The position numbers were made by a program, and so were the translations under genes. A stretch of 51,728 nucleotides of DNA from Clostridia bacterium (GTDB lineage: Bacteria; Bacillota; Clostridia; Christensenellales; DTU072): NCBI GenBank assembly GCA_017461065.1, contig JAFTZC010000025.1:1-51728 (forward strand), given 5' to 3'. The notes under the pieces are model-generated. The model ran no database searches, was not told where the DNA came from, and saw only the letters and a list, made by a program, of their open reading frames with translations. Shown piece by piece: positions 25,922 through 37,280 of this stretch (the stretch's first letter is position 1; each line of letters begins with the position of its first letter).

Positions 25922-27084
25922 TGAAAAGAGTATTTTTAATTGTATTAGATAGCTTGGGAATAGGGGCGCTCCCCGATGCCAAGTCCTTTGGTGACGAAGA
26001 CGCTAATACTTTGCGCGTTGTAAGCAGCAATCCCAATTGTAACGTTCCTAATCTTACGAGATTAGGACTATTCAACGTGGACGGCGTAGTCGGTGGAGTG
26101 GAAAACCCCGCCGCAAGCTATGCAAGGCTTGGCGAGCTTAGTATGGGCAAGGATACCACGATAGGGCATTGGGAAATGGCAGGCGTCGTATCGGATAAGC
26201 CACTACCAACCTATCCCAACGGATTCCCTGAGGAAATCATTGCCGAGTTCGAAAAGCTTACGGGTAGAAAAGCACTTTGCAACAAGCCGTATTCGGGTAC
26301 GGAAGTCATCAAGGACTACGGCGTAGAGCAAGTTGAAACGGGCGCGCTGATAGTTTATACTTCGGCGGACTCGGTATTCCAAGTTGCAGCACACGAAGAC
26401 GTAGTACCCGTCCCCGAGCTATATAGATACTGCGAAATAGCACGCTCTATTATGTCGGGCGAGCACGGTGTAGGTAGGATAATTGCAAGACCGTTTAACG
26501 GTGAATATCCCTTTATGCGCACGGCAAACAGACACGATTTTTCGCTTGCACCCCCAAAGGATACTATGCTCGATAGGCTAAGTAGCGAAGGTTACGACGT
26601 CCTATCCGTTGGCAAGATAGTGGATATCTTCTGCTCAAAAGGTATTACCGAAAGCTATCGTACAGGCTCGAATAAAGAAGGAATGGAGCGCACTATTTCG
26701 CTACTTGACAAAGATTTCAACGGCTTGTGTTTTGTCAATTTGGTAGACTTTGATATGAAATACGGTCACCGAAACGACGTAGTTGGCTATGCAAAGGCAC
26801 TTAGCGAGTTTGACGAGCAACTTGGCGAATTTATCTCCAAAATGGCACCGTCCGACGTTCTCATTATAACAGCTGACCACGGCTGCGACCCCGTGACACC
26901 TTCAACCGACCACTCGCGCGAATACGTGCCTATGCTCATTTACGGAAGTGGCATAAAGCAAGGCGTAAATCTTCTAACTCGTCCCAGCTTTAGCGACATA
27001 TCGGCAACGATTCTTGAAATCTTTGGCGTAGACAATGGTACCACCAACGGCCGCAGCTTCCTAAAAGAAGTTAGCGCAAAATAG
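25921..27084 (+). CDS. deoB: phosphopentomutase
   Basis: 387 residues, typical DeoB length. It converts (deoxy)ribose-1-phosphate to the 5-phosphate and belongs to the alkaline phosphatase superfamily with two metals. Conserved pieces are RVFLIVLDSLGIGALPDA (first metal Asp), KDTTIGHWEMAG with the catalytic Thr, FNGEYPFMRTANRHDFSL, FVNLVDFDMKYGHRND and ITADHGCDPVTPSTDHSREY (metal ligands). The start codon overlaps the deoD stop (TAATG). A strong terminator follows, closing the deo operon. Confidence 0.97.
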   Translation: MKRVFLIVLDSLGIGALPDAKSFGDEDANTLRVVSSNPNCNVPNLTRLGLFNVDGVVGGVENPAASYARLGELSMGKDTTIGHWEMAGVVSDKPLPTYPNGFPEEIIAEFEKLTGRKALCNKPYSGTEVIKDYGVEQVETGALIVYTSADSVFQVAAHEDVVPVPELYRYCEIARSIMSGEHGVGRIIARPFNGEYPFMRTANRHDFSLAPPKDTMLDRLSSEGYDVLSVGKIVDIFCSKGITESYRTGSNKEGMERTISLLDKDFNGLCFVNLVDFDMKYGHRNDVVGYAKALSEFDEQLGEFISKMAPSDVLIITADHGCDPVTPSTDHSREYVPMLIYGSGIKQGVNLLTRPSFSDISATILEIFGVDNGTTNGRSFLKEVSAK

Positions 27085-27113
27085 TAACTAAGCACCAATA
27101 AACGAAACGAGTA

Positions 27114-27140
27114 AGCCTTCGGTTTTCCGAGGGCTTTTTT
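27114..27140 (+). terminator. terminator after deoB
   Basis: AGCCTTCGG, loop TTTT, CCGAGGGCT, then a T-run. Confidence 0.85.
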
Positions 27141-27439
27141 GTTGCTACGCGTATGTGCTAAGCGCTTAACAAGGATGGAGCACAAAGAGGTCCTTTTTAT
27201 AACAAATGCTGTTTATATTTGTGTCTATACGCGGCACGTAACGTATGCCGTTTTTTGTCAAAACGTTGTGGTGAAGCAAAATATACATTTTTTTTGGAAG
27301 CGGAAATGGCGTTTGAAAAGCACGTTTCAAGGTTAAACAAGTAAAAAATATTGATTTTTTGTTCAAAAAGTAAAAAAATATTTCAAAAATTAATATTTCA
27401 AAAGGAACAAAATTTTTTTAATTTTATTCAAAAAAGGTA
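27141..27439. other. AT-rich intergenic region without recognised gene
   Basis: The first ~30 bases contain GCTACGC and the palindrome TAAGCGCTTA, which recall mini-hairpin cores seen elsewhere in this window. The rest is A/T-rich sequence leading to the branched-chain operon promoter. Short open frames on both strands here have no ribosome binding site, and their lengths are as expected by chance. No gene is called. Confidence 0.6.
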
Positions 27440-27468
27440 TTGACATATACATTTTAGAGTGGTAATAT
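27440..27468 (+). promoter_or_regulatory. promoter of the branched-chain amino-acid operon
   Basis: Perfect TTGACA (27440-27445), 17-base spacer and TAATAT (27463-27468). Transcription would begin about 20 bases before the first T-box Stem I. Confidence 0.75.
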
Positions 27469-27495
27469 TTTTTACAATTTAATATTTCAAATTTC

Positions 27496-27672
27496 AAAGG
27501 CTACGACGAAGACGGTCGGGTTTGCGGTTATTAAGAGAGCCGATGGTTGCTGCGAATCGGTATAACACTTTCCCAATGACTTATCACTTCCGAGCCGGCG
27601 CCCGAAAGCCGCAAGGTTAGTAGACGTGTCCCGTGTATGCTACGTTAGTGCATAGGAATTGATGGATTCCGA
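27496..27672 (+). promoter_or_regulatory. first T-box Stem I-III module, predicted Ile specifier
   Basis: It carries the usual T-box leader elements: GACGAAGACGG at the base, the conserved GAGAGCCGATGG, then GCTGCGAATCGGTA in distal Stem I. The specifier side reads AATGACTTATCACTTCCGAGC, and aligning it with known leaders puts the specifier codon ATC (Ile) at 27583-27585. A Stem II/IIA-B-like region follows, and a GGAAT/ATTCC Stem III ends the module. Unlike a complete T-box, it then runs straight into a second copy with no T-box sequence and no terminator. Confidence 0.8.
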
Positions 27673-27678
27673 TTCAAT

Positions 27679-27856
27679 AAAGGCTAAGACGAAGAAGGTC
27701 GAGTCCTGTGTTATCTAAGAGAGCCGATGGTTGCTGCGAATCGGTATAGCGCGTTCTCAATGACCCCTCACTTCCGAGCCGGTGCCCGAAAGCCGCAAGG
27801 TTAGTAGACGTATCCCGTGTATGCTACGTTAGTGCATAGGAATTGATGGATTCCGA
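27679..27856 (+). promoter_or_regulatory. second T-box Stem I-III module, predicted Leu specifier
   Basis: This is a near copy of the module before it, offset by 184 bases. The 30 bases from GAGAGCC are identical, and from the specifier's 3' side to the end only two bases differ. The changes cluster in the specifier loop and the strand facing it. At 27767-27769 the codon reads CTC (Leu), within TGACCCCTCACTTCC, where the first copy has ATC. Confidence 0.8.
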
Positions 27857-27943
27857 AGAGTGGTGGCGAAAGCCGCAATTTGAGTGGTACCGCGAGTGTA
27901 TATTACACCCGTCTCAAAGCAATACTTTGAGGCGGGATTTTGT
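27857..27943 (+). promoter_or_regulatory. single T-box antiterminator and terminator
   Basis: TGAGTGGTACCGCG (27881-27894) is the T-box sequence; its TGGT pairs with an ACCA tRNA end, i.e. discriminator base A. The competing terminator pairs CCCGTCTCAAAG (27908-27919) with CTTTGAGGCGGG (27925-27936) and runs into TTTTGT. Only this one decision element follows the two Stem I modules. Confidence 0.9.
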
Positions 27944-27978
27944 CGTTTATGGGGTAAAAATCCGCAAAGGAGAGAATT

Positions 27979-29187
27979 ATGTTAAGTCTTGACAAAGTGT
28001 TCAACGCACAAATCATCCTAAAGGATATCGTACGCGAAACCGCACTCGTACGTGCCTACGGTATTGCCCCCGAATGTGAGCTTTACCTCAAGCCCGAAAA
28101 CCTACAAATCACCGGCTCGTTTAAGGTTAGGGGTGCAGGTTACAAAATGGCTATGCTTTCAAAAGAGGAAAAGGAAAGGGGTGTTATAGCCTGTTCGGCA
28201 GGTAACCACGCACAAGGCGTTGCCCTTGCCGCATCCAAAAACGGCATTAAATCCCTAATTTGCTTGCCCGACAGCGCACCTATATCTAAGGTCGAAGCCA
28301 CCAAGGGCTACGGCGCCGACGTTTGTTTGGTTGAAGGTTGTTACGACGACGCCTACAATATGGCACTCAAGCTAAAGGAAGAAAAGGGTTATACCTTTAT
28401 CCATCCCTTTGACGACGAAAACGTCATAGCAGGGCAAGGTACTATCGCACTCGAAATCATAAGCGCACTTGACGACGTTGATGCAATCATCGTTCCCATC
28501 GGTGGTGGTGGACTAATATCGGGCATTGCATACACCGTCAAGCAAATTCGTCCCTCCATCAAGGTTTACGGTGTACAAGTAGCGGGCGCACCGAGTATGT
28601 ATAACTCCATTAAAGAGAATAAAATAGAGTGCCTAAAGAGCGTTCAAACCATAGCCGACGGTATAGCCGTAAAGCAACCGGGAGTAAATACTTTCAATCT
28701 CGTCAATGAATACGTAGACGATATCGCGCTCGTTAGCGACGACGAAGTAGCTTCTGCAATACTTGCTCTAATCGAAAAGCAAAAAATGATAGCAGAGGGT
28801 GCAGGTGCTACGGCAGTTGCGGCAGTAATGTTTGATAAATTCAACCTTAAAGGCAAAAAGGTCGTAAGCATAGTTTCAGGTGGCAACATCGACGTAACCA
28901 GTTTATCAAGGGTAATCAGTCGTGGCCTTATGAAATCGGGTAGGTCAACCAGCCTACTCATCGAGCTGATAGATAAGCCCGGACAGCTCCAAGACGTAAG
29001 TCGTATTATTGCAAGCTGTGGAGGTAACGTTACGGGCGTTCATCACGAGCGTGGTAATACCGAAAGCGTAAACGGTTGCTATCTACGTATCGATATGGAA
29101 ACAAGAGATTACGCACACGTTCAACTAATAACCGATTCACTAAAAGCCGAAGGCTTCAAACTAATAGGACAAGGAGGATTGTTTTAA
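27979..29187 (+). CDS. ilvA: threonine dehydratase (threonine ammonia-lyase) with ACT domain
   Basis: 402 residues. A fold-type II PLP enzyme that deaminates threonine to 2-oxobutanoate, the first committed step to isoleucine. The PLP Lys is Lys49 in GSFKVRGAG, the phosphate loop is in [11 protein letters not shown], and the glycine loop is [12 protein letters not shown]-terminal ACT domain (~325-400; [19 protein letters not shown]) suggests allosteric control. This shorter form with one ACT domain occurs in both biosynthetic and catabolic enzymes; its place at the head of a branched-chain operon under an Ile/Leu T-box argues for biosynthesis. AAAGGAGAG lies before ATG 27979. Confidence 0.95.
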   Translation: MLSLDKVFNAQIILKDIVRETALVRAYGIAPECELYLKPENLQITGSFKVRGAGYKMAMLSKEEKERGVIACSAGNHAQGVALAASKNGIKSLICLPDSAPISKVEATKGYGADVCLVEGCYDDAYNMALKLKEEKGYTFIHPFDDENVIAGQGTIALEIISALDDVDAIIVPIGGGGLISGIAYTVKQIRPSIKVYGVQVAGAPSMYNSIKENKIECLKSVQTIADGIAVKQPGVNTFNLVNEYVDDIALVSDDEVASAILALIEKQKMIAEGAGATAVAAVMFDKFNLKGKKVVSIVSGGNIDVTSLSRVISRGLMKSGRSTSLLIELIDKPGQLQDVSRIIASCGGNVTGVHHERGNTESVNGCYLRIDMETRDYAHVQLITDSLKAEGFKLIGQGGLF

Positions 29188-29188
29188 A

Positions 29189-29563
29189 ATGAAAGCTATT
29201 TATACCGAAAACGCACCCAAGGCAATAGGCCCTTACTCACAAGCACTCGTCGTAAACGGTTTAGTATATACTTCGGGACAAATCCCCTTGTGCCCTTTGA
29301 CGGGAGAGATGGTAGGAAGCACCATCGAGAAGCAAACCGAGCAAGTATGCCTTAACTTAAAAGCAGTATTGGAAGCCGCAGGTAGTGGTATGGAAAACGT
29401 AGTAAAAACAACTTGTTTTCTTGCTGATATGAGTGATTTTGCAGCGTTCAACGGGGTATACGCCAAGTATTTTATATCAAAGCCGGCACGTAGTTGCGTA
29501 GCAGTTAAGAGTCTACCTAAAAACGCACTTGTAGAAGTGGAAGTCGTAGGAGTGGTTAAATAA
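29189..29563 (+). CDS. ridA: RidA-family enamine/imine deaminase
   Basis: 124 residues, the full YjgF/YER057c/UK114 length. RidA hydrolyses the unstable 2-aminocrotonate/iminobutyrate released by threonine dehydratase, giving 2-oxobutanoate and protecting PLP enzymes. Family segments: [20 protein letters not shown] at the start, TSGQIPL, the EQTEQ-like [35 protein letters not shown], and ARSCVAV with the key Arg, then [10 protein letters not shown]. It sits one base after ilvA, exactly where its substrate is made, and its stop overlaps the leuA start (TAATG). Confidence 0.95.
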   Translation: MKAIYTENAPKAIGPYSQALVVNGLVYTSGQIPLCPLTGEMVGSTIEKQTEQVCLNLKAVLEAAGSGMENVVKTTCFLADMSDFAAFNGVYAKYFISKPARSCVAVKSLPKNALVEVEVVGVVK

Positions 29564-31230
29564 TGGATTGTAGCAAATATAGCGTAGGATATTATAAAGC
29601 ACCCGGCAAACACAACAAATGGGTGGAAAAGGACTATATCGAAAAGGCGCCCAAGTGGTGTAGCGTGGATATGCGCGACGGCAATCAAAGCCTAATTATC
29701 CCTATGAGCCTTGAAGAAAAGCTCACGTTTTACAAAGTGCTTTTGGAGGTCGGATTCAAGGAAATCGAAGTGGGCTTCCCTGCTGCAAGCGAAACCGAAT
29801 ACGAGTTTTTGCGTACGCTAATTGACAGCGACCTAATCCCAAGTGACGTAACCGTGCAAGTGCTTACTCAATGCCGCGAGCATATAATTCGTAAGACCTT
29901 TGAAGCTTGCAAAGGGGCACCGAGTGCAATCATACATTTTTATAATTCCGTGTCCGTTGCTCAACGCGAGCAAGTCTTCAAGAAGTCTAAAGAAGAAATC
30001 AAAAAGATAGCAGTCGACGGCGCAAAACTCGTTAAGCAACTTGCAAAGGAATACGACGGAAACTTCCGTTTTGAGTACTCGCCTGAAAGTTTTACGGGCA
30101 CCGAACCCGAATACGCCCTTGAAGTTTGCAACGCAGTTCTTGACGTATTGGAGCCATCTCCCAACAACAACGTAATAATAAATCTTCCCGTTACCGTAGA
30201 GATGAGTTCACCCCACGTATACGCAAGTCAAGTGGAATATATGAGCGAAAACCTAAAGTACCGTGAGTACGTAACCTTATCGCTACACCCACATAACGAT
30301 AGAGGAACGGGCGTTGCTTGTGCAGAGCTTGCCTGTCTTGCGGGGGCAGATAGGGTAGAAGGAACCTTGTTCGGCAACGGCGAAAGGACGGGCAACGTCG
30401 ATATCGTAACGCTTGCAATGAATATGTATTCACACGGCGTAAATCCCGGCCTTGATTTTTCCGATATGCCAAAAATCGTAAATACCTACGAAACGTGCAC
30501 TCGTATGAACGTCTACGAGCGTAGCCCATATGCAGGTGCTCTCGTATTTGCGGCGTTTAGCGGCTCTCATCAAGACGCTATTGCAAAGGGTATGAAGTAT
30601 AGGGCAAAAAACAAACTTCATAAGTGGACGGTTCCCTATCTTCCCATTGACCCAAAGGATATTGGAAGGACTTACGACGCAGACGTAATTAGGGTTAATT
30701 CTCAAAGTGGTAAGGGTGGCATAGGATATTTGCTTGAGCAAACTTACGGATATAATCTTCCTGCCAAGATGAGAGAACATTTTAGTTATACCTGCAAAAG
30801 CGTTTCAGACCACGAGCACAAGGAACTTAAACCTAACGAGGTCCTAAGTATTTTTACCGATAATTATCTTAACGTGCCGGGCGAAATAGAAATAAGCGAC
30901 TTTGATTTTATAAGAGAAAACGAAGTGGTCAAAGTTAACGTTACTTTCCTAAAAGCGGGCAAAGAAAGTGAAATTGAAGCTGAAGGCAACGGTTTCTTGA
31001 ACGCCGTCAACAACGCGCTCCACGAGTTTACGGGCGAAGAATACACCCTTCAAGTTTATACTCAACACAGTATGCAAGGCGACGGCTCAAGGAGTATGGC
31101 GGCTTCGTATATAGGACTTGAAAGGATTGACGGCAAAACCTATTGGGGTGCAGGCACCGATACCGACGTAATGAAAGCTAACATAAACGCCCTTTTAAGT
31201 GCTTTTCATAATATGACTAAAGGAGAATAA
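29563..31230 (+). CDS. leuA: 2-isopropylmalate synthase, long (type 2) form
   Basis: 555 residues. It condenses 2-oxoisovalerate with acetyl-CoA, the first step to leucine. The metal-dependent TIM barrel shows [17 protein letters not shown], the [18 protein letters not shown] stretch and [17 protein letters not shown], with metal ligands Asp and the HxH pair. The N-terminal extension with [11 protein letters not shown] and the total length point to the actinobacterial/fungal-like long form rather than the ~510-residue short LeuA. The C-terminal ~130 residues form the LeuA dimer regulatory domain (leucine feedback site), including [16 protein letters not shown]. Confidence 0.95.
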   Translation: MDCSKYSVGYYKAPGKHNKWVEKDYIEKAPKWCSVDMRDGNQSLIIPMSLEEKLTFYKVLLEVGFKEIEVGFPAASETEYEFLRTLIDSDLIPSDVTVQVLTQCREHIIRKTFEACKGAPSAIIHFYNSVSVAQREQVFKKSKEEIKKIAVDGAKLVKQLAKEYDGNFRFEYSPESFTGTEPEYALEVCNAVLDVLEPSPNNNVIINLPVTVEMSSPHVYASQVEYMSENLKYREYVTLSLHPHNDRGTGVACAELACLAGADRVEGTLFGNGERTGNVDIVTLAMNMYSHGVNPGLDFSDMPKIVNTYETCTRMNVYERSPYAGALVFAAFSGSHQDAIAKGMKYRAKNKLHKWTVPYLPIDPKDIGRTYDADVIRVNSQSGKGGIGYLLEQTYGYNLPAKMREHFSYTCKSVSDHEHKELKPNEVLSIFTDNYLNVPGEIEISDFDFIRENEVVKVNVTFLKAGKESEIEAEGNGFLNAVNNALHEFTGEEYTLQVYTQHSMQGDGSRSMAASYIGLERIDGKTYWGAGTDTDVMKANINALLSAFHNMTKGE

Positions 31231-31235
31231 ACGTT

Positions 31236-32495
31236 ATGGGAATGACGATGACACAAAAAATACTCGCTCACCACGCAGGTCTTGAAAGCGTAGTGGCAGG
31301 TCAACTTATAAACGCTAAGCTTGATATAGTTCTCGGCAACGATATTACAACTCCCGTTGCAGTAAACGAGTTCAAAAAAGCAGGCTTCGATAAAGTATTT
31401 AATAAGGATAGAGTAGCAATCGTTCTTGACCACTTTGTACCAAACAAGGATATCAAGGCAGCCGAGCAATCCAAAACCTGTCGTGAATTTGCTTGTGCGC
31501 ACTGCGTATCTCACTTTTACGACGTAGGTAAAATGGGCATAGAGCACGCACTCCTTCCCGAGCAAGGCGTGGTTACCGCAGGCGATTGTATAATCGGTGC
31601 CGATAGTCATACTTGTACCTACGGCGCACTCGGTGCTTTCTCAACGGGTGTAGGCTCAACCGATATGGCTGCAGGTATGGCAACGGGAATGGCTTGGTTC
31701 AAAGTGCCTTCTGCTATTAAATTTAACCTAAGTGGCAAGCTCCCCAACAACTGCAGCGGCAAGGACGTCATTCTCACCATCATCGGAATGATTGGCGTAG
31801 ACGGCGCGCTATATAAAAGTATGGAGTTTTGTGGCGAAGGCGTAAAGAACCTATCAATGGACGATAGACTTTGCATTTGCAATATGGCAATAGAAGCAGG
31901 TGCAAAAAACGGCATCTTCCCCGTTGACGACGTAACGCACGAGTATATGAAAGGTCGTACCGAAAGGGAGCCGATGGTGTTTGCAGCCGACGATGACGCC
32001 GAGTACGAAAGGGTAATTGATATCGACCTATCTAAGATTTATCCCACCGTAAGCAAACCGCATCTTCCCGAAAATACCGCCCCTGCAAGCGAACTTGGCA
32101 ATGTAAAGATTGACCAAGTAGTAATAGGCAGTTGCACCAACGGCAGAATGGAAGATATGGAAGCAGCTTTCAAAGTGCTAAATGGCAAAAAGGTTGCAGA
32201 GGGCGTAAGGTGCATAGTTATACCTGCAACGATGCAAATTATGCGTGAGTGCGTCGAAAGGGGTTACGTTACTGCTTTTATCGATGCAGGCGCAGTCGTT
32301 TCCACTCCCACTTGTGGTCCATGTCTTGGCGGATATATGGGAATACTCGCAAAGGGCGAAAGATGTATCGCCACCACTAATCGAAACTTCGTAGGTAGAA
32401 TGGGACACGTGGAAAGCGAAGTGTATCTTGCATCTCCTTTAACGGCGGCGGCAAGTGCATTGACGGGTTATATCACCGAATACAAGGAGGTTTAG
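31236..32495 (+). CDS. leuC: 3-isopropylmalate dehydratase, large subunit
   Basis: 419 residues, typical of the archaeal/clostridial-type LeuC. Together with LeuD it isomerises 2- to 3-isopropylmalate using a 4Fe-4S cluster. The cluster cysteines appear in [12 protein letters not shown] and [13 protein letters not shown]. Earlier motifs include [17 protein letters not shown] and [20 protein letters not shown]. The RBS AAAGGAG is in the 5-base gap region after leuA. LeuD follows immediately. Confidence 0.97.
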   Translation: MGMTMTQKILAHHAGLESVVAGQLINAKLDIVLGNDITTPVAVNEFKKAGFDKVFNKDRVAIVLDHFVPNKDIKAAEQSKTCREFACAHCVSHFYDVGKMGIEHALLPEQGVVTAGDCIIGADSHTCTYGALGAFSTGVGSTDMAAGMATGMAWFKVPSAIKFNLSGKLPNNCSGKDVILTIIGMIGVDGALYKSMEFCGEGVKNLSMDDRLCICNMAIEAGAKNGIFPVDDVTHEYMKGRTEREPMVFAADDDAEYERVIDIDLSKIYPTVSKPHLPENTAPASELGNVKIDQVVIGSCTNGRMEDMEAAFKVLNGKKVAEGVRCIVIPATMQIMRECVERGYVTAFIDAGAVVSTPTCGPCLGGYMGILAKGERCIATTNRNFVGRMGHVESEVYLASPLTAAASALTGYITEYKEV

Positions 32496-32496
32496 T

Positions 32497-32994
32497 ATGA
32501 ATACGAAAGGAAAGGTTTTTAAGTATCCTGACAACGTTGACACCGACGTTATAATTCCCGCTCGTTATCTTAACACTCCTAACGCAAACGAGCTTGCTCT
32601 CCATTGTATGGAAGACATAGACGTAAACTTCGTTAAAGAAGTAAAGAAAGGTGACGTAATGGTGGCAGGTTGGAACTTTGGTTGCGGCTCGTCAAGAGAA
32701 CACGCACCCTTGGTTATTAAAACTTGTGGTACGGGTTGCGTTATTGCCAAGAGCTTTGCACGAATTTTTTATCGCAACGCCATTAATATCGGCCTACCGA
32801 TATTAGAGTGTGAGCAAGCGGCAGACGAAATCCAAGCAGGGAATGAAGTCAGCGTTGATTTTGATAGCGGCGTTATCGTTAATCACACGAATGGCAAAAG
32901 CTATCAAGCACAACCCTTCCCTCCCTTTATCCAAAAAATAATTAAGGCCGGTGGACTACTTGCATCGTTGAAAGAGGAAGATAAAAATGAATAA
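32497..32994 (+). CDS. leuD: 3-isopropylmalate dehydratase, small subunit
   Basis: 165 residues, matching the short LeuD form that pairs with this LeuC class. Swivel-domain motifs: [33 protein letters not shown], and [24 protein letters not shown] lies at the end of leuC, directly before ATG 32497. Its last 8 bases overlap leuB. Confidence 0.97.
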   Translation: MNTKGKVFKYPDNVDTDVIIPARYLNTPNANELALHCMEDIDVNFVKEVKKGDVMVAGWNFGCGSSREHAPLVIKTCGTGCVIAKSFARIFYRNAINIGLPILECEQAADEIQAGNEVSVDFDSGVIVNHTNGKSYQAQPFPPFIQKIIKAGGLLASLKEEDKNE

Positions 32995-34069
32995 GAATAT
33001 AGCAGTAATTCGCGGTGACGGAATCGGTCCCGAAATAGTAAATGAAGCGTTAAAAGTTCTTGATAAGGTTGCCGAGCTATACGGACATACCTTCAACTAC
33101 GTGGACGTTGATATGGGTGGAGTTGCCATTGATAAATGGGGTGACCCACTACCTCAAGAAATGCTTGAGCGATGCGTAAACTCCGATAGCGTTTTACTCG
33201 GTGCCGTAGGTGGCAACAAATGGAACGACGTACCTGGATATATGCGCCCCGAAAAGGGTTTGCTTCGCCTAAGAGCAGGTATGGGCGTTTATAGCAACAA
33301 CCGTCCTGCAAAGATATGGCCACAACTTGCAAGCGCATCACCCCTAAAAGAAAGCATAGTTCAAAAGGGGATTGACTTCATTATCGTAAGAGAGCTTATA
33401 GGTGGAATATATTTTGGCGAGCATAAGACCGAAACGGTAGATGGACAAAGCGTAGCAACCGATATTCTTACTTACAATGAAGAAGAAATCGAGCGTATTG
33501 GTAGAATAGGTTTTGAAACGGCATTAAAGCGTGGCAAAAAGCTTTGCTCGGTGGAAAAGAGTAACGTACTTGATAGCAGTAGGCTTTGGAAAAAGGTTAT
33601 GCACCGCCTTCAAGAAGAATATCCCGAAGTAGAGTTAAGCGATATGCTCGTTGATAACTGCGCTATGCAAATAGTAAAAAATCCCGCTCAGTTTGACGTA
33701 ATCGTGACGGAGAATATGTTTGGCGACATTCTTTCCGACGAAGCTTCTATGATAACGGGCTCGATAGGTATGATACCTTCGTCCAGCCTGGGCAACAGCT
33801 CTTGTGGATTATACGAGCCCATTCACGGCTCAGCTCCCGATATCGCAGGTAAAGATATAGCAAATCCTATCGGCACGATTCTATCGGCAGCTATGATGCT
33901 AAAGTATAGTTTCGATATGGCGGAAGAAGCCGATGCTATCGAAAAAGCCGTATCGGTGGCGTTAGACCAAGGATTTAGAACTGCCGATATAATGCAAGAG
34001 GGGGATAACTTAACTCTCGTAGGATGCTCCGAAATGGGCAAAGCAATCAGGAATAATATAAAGAGGTAA
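32987..34069 (+). CDS. leuB: 3-isopropylmalate dehydrogenase
   Basis: 360 residues, typical LeuB. It oxidatively decarboxylates 3-isopropylmalate with NAD. Motifs: [20 protein letters not shown], the [12 protein letters not shown] loop, [31 protein letters not shown] with active-site residues, the Lys-containing [35 protein letters not shown] metal site, and [20 protein letters not shown] for NAD binding. It overlaps leuD and precedes ilvB by two bases. Confidence 0.97.
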   Translation: MNKNIAVIRGDGIGPEIVNEALKVLDKVAELYGHTFNYVDVDMGGVAIDKWGDPLPQEMLERCVNSDSVLLGAVGGNKWNDVPGYMRPEKGLLRLRAGMGVYSNNRPAKIWPQLASASPLKESIVQKGIDFIIVRELIGGIYFGEHKTETVDGQSVATDILTYNEEEIERIGRIGFETALKRGKKLCSVEKSNVLDSSRLWKKVMHRLQEEYPEVELSDMLVDNCAMQIVKNPAQFDVIVTENMFGDILSDEASMITGSIGMIPSSSLGNSSCGLYEPIHGSAPDIAGKDIANPIGTILSAAMMLKYSFDMAEEADAIEKAVSVALDQGFRTADIMQEGDNLTLVGCSEMGKAIRNNIKR

Positions 34070-34071
34070 AT

Positions 34072-35739
34072 ATGAAATTAAGTGGTGCTGACATCGTTAT
34101 AAGAACACTCATAGAACAAGGGTGCGATACGGTATTTGGCTATCCCGGTGGGCAAATACTAAACGTTTACGATTCGCTATATAAGTATCAAAATGAAATA
34201 AACCATATCCTCGTAGCGCACGAGCAAGGTGCAACGCACGCTGCCGACGGATATGCACGCACTACGGGCAAGGTTGGCGTAGTAATTGCAACTTCAGGCC
34301 CCGGAGCTACCAACTTGGTAACCGGAATTGCAACTGCATATCTTGACTCCATACCTATGGTCGCAATAACCGGTAACGTGCCAAACTCGCAAATCGGTAC
34401 GGATAGCTTCCAAGAAATCGATATTACCGGTATAACCCTTCCTATAACCAAGCATAACTATTTCGTTGGTGACGTCAAGGACCTTCAAAAGACGATTAGA
34501 GAGGCTTTTAAGCTTGCAAAGAGCGGTCGTCCCGGCCCCGTTTTAATAGACGTTCCAAAGGACGTGCAAATCGCAACTTGCGAGTATACCCCTCTTGGCG
34601 AAGTGGCAACGGAAGAAAAAACGCCGGCTAAGGAACAAAGGATTGTCGAGGCTGCTGAGTGTATCAACGCTGCAAAAAAGCCGTTTATCTACTTTGGTGG
34701 TGGCGTAATAAGCAGCGGCGCGCAAGAGGTTATGTCAGAGCTTGCCGAAAAGATAGACGCGCCTATAGGTTGCTCGATGATGGGACTTTCTACGCTCCCA
34801 ACGGACAACCAAAGGTTTTTGGGAATGCAAGGTATGCACGGCAGATATTCATCGTCGATGTCTATGCACCATGCCGATTGCATTATTGCTCTTGGCGTAC
34901 GCTTTAACGATAGGGTTACGGGCAATCGCGAAAAGTTTGCAAGGAACGCAAGCATTATCCATATAGATATAGACGGCTCCGAGTTATCTAAAACTGTAAA
35001 CGCCGTTCACGGCTTGCGAGGAGACGTCAAATTAACCCTTCAAAAACTACTCCCATTGTTAAAAAAATCCAAAAAAGAAAAATGGCAACAAATGGTACGA
35101 AAATTTAGGGATGAAGAGGCTGAGTATCTCGATAATCGCGATGGCCTTACTCCGAGAAGGGCTATTTTAACCTTAAACAAGTATCTTGGCGAGGGCACGG
35201 CGGTGGCAACCGACGTCGGTCAACACCAAATGTGGTGTGCTCAAAACCTTGAGTTCAAAAAACCACGTAAGTTTGTAACGAGTGGTGGACTTGGAACGAT
35301 GGGCTTTGGCTTGGGTGCCGCTATCGGCTCGGCGTTTGGTACGGGCGAGCGAAGCGTTCTCGTTACGGGTGACGGCAGCTTCGGTATGAACTTGAACGAG
35401 CTTGCAACTGCCGTCAAATACAACGTTCCCGTCGTCGTTCTCATATTCAATAACGGCGTACTTGGAATGGTAAGACAATGGCAAACGCTATTCTACAACA
35501 AGCATTATTCCAATACCGTGCTGGAGCGCAAAACCGATTTCGTAGCGCTTGCAAAAGCCTTTGGCGCAGACGGCGCTAAAGCTCAAAACATAGACGAACT
35601 TGATAGTGTGCTCAAAATCGCATTTGAAACGGATGGTCCGTTCGTAATAGATTGTGCAATCGACAAAGACGAATTCGTTCTACCGATGCTTCCTCCCGGT
35701 GGCTCGATGGACGACATTATCGTAAAGGTAGGTGACTAA
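34072..35739 (+). CDS. ilvB: acetolactate synthase, large (catalytic) subunit
   Basis: 555 residues, biosynthetic AHAS large subunit. It makes acetolactate for valine/leucine and acetohydroxybutyrate for isoleucine, using TPP, FAD and Mg. Seen: FGYPGGQILNVYD, the catalytic Glu in HEQGATHAADGYAR, SGPGATNLVTGIATA, TPLGE-then-FAD region with GVRFNDRVTG, and the TPP/Mg motif GDGSFGMNLNELATAVKYNV with NN near 461. It precedes and overlaps the regulatory subunit frame. Confidence 0.97.
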   Translation: MKLSGADIVIRTLIEQGCDTVFGYPGGQILNVYDSLYKYQNEINHILVAHEQGATHAADGYARTTGKVGVVIATSGPGATNLVTGIATAYLDSIPMVAITGNVPNSQIGTDSFQEIDITGITLPITKHNYFVGDVKDLQKTIREAFKLAKSGRPGPVLIDVPKDVQIATCEYTPLGEVATEEKTPAKEQRIVEAAECINAAKKPFIYFGGGVISSGAQEVMSELAEKIDAPIGCSMMGLSTLPTDNQRFLGMQGMHGRYSSSMSMHHADCIIALGVRFNDRVTGNREKFARNASIIHIDIDGSELSKTVNAVHGLRGDVKLTLQKLLPLLKKSKKEKWQQMVRKFRDEEAEYLDNRDGLTPRRAILTLNKYLGEGTAVATDVGQHQMWCAQNLEFKKPRKFVTSGGLGTMGFGLGAAIGSAFGTGERSVLVTGDGSFGMNLNELATAVKYNVPVVVLIFNNGVLGMVRQWQTLFYNKHYSNTVLERKTDFVALAKAFGADGAKAQNIDELDSVLKIAFETDGPFVIDCAIDKDEFVLPMLPPGGSMDDIIVKVGD

Positions 35740-35740
35740 T

Positions 35741-36247
35741 ATGAACAAATACACCTTAGCAGTTTTGGTTGGCAACCAGTTTGGTGTGCTCAACCGTGTA
35801 ACGAGTATGTTTAGACGTAGACAGTTTAACATAAGCGCGCTTACCGTTAGCGAGACGGAGTCAAACGAATACTCACGTATAACCATAATATTTGCAGGCG
35901 ACGAGATTAAGAAGAAGCAACTCGTCGACCAACTATACAAGCTCCCCGACGTTTATTCTATCAAGGAACTGAACGACACCAATTCTATCAGCTGTGAACT
36001 TATGCTTGTAAAAATGAAAAACGACCCTGCAACTCGCAGCGAACTAAAAGCAGCGGCTGAAGCATACGAAGCAAAATTAGTTGATTATTCTAAGGATTCC
36101 GTCATTTACCAGATAATGGGAAGCAGTAGGAAAATGGATGAATTTATCAACTTGATGCGCGACCACCAAATTTTGGAAATATGCCGTACGGGTAACGTAT
36201 CTTTGGAAATCGGTGGCTCAACAATTAGACAAACAATAAATCTATAA
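35741..36247 (+). CDS. ilvN: acetolactate synthase, small (regulatory) subunit
   Basis: 168 residues from ATG 35741, taken over GTG 35732 because AGGTAGG (35727-35733) is better spaced from the ATG and MNKYTLAVLVGNQFGVLNRV is the usual N-terminus. The N-terminal ACT domain (VLNRVTSMFRRRQFNISAL, then TESNEYSRITII) binds valine for feedback inhibition. The C-terminal domain (~80-165) has LMLVKMKN near 89 and GSSRKMDEFINLM. It partners the IlvB just upstream. Confidence 0.95.
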   Translation: MNKYTLAVLVGNQFGVLNRVTSMFRRRQFNISALTVSETESNEYSRITIIFAGDEIKKKQLVDQLYKLPDVYSIKELNDTNSISCELMLVKMKNDPATRSELKAAAEAYEAKLVDYSKDSVIYQIMGSSRKMDEFINLMRDHQILEICRTGNVSLEIGGSTIRQTINL

Positions 36248-36253
36248 ATATAG

Positions 36254-37279
<1,026 letters not shown>

Positions 37280-37280
37280 T

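Noticed and set aside
27139-27366. Short open frames on both strands upstream of the branched-chain operon
   Set aside because: No RBS, low-complexity composition, and no resemblance to any known protein.
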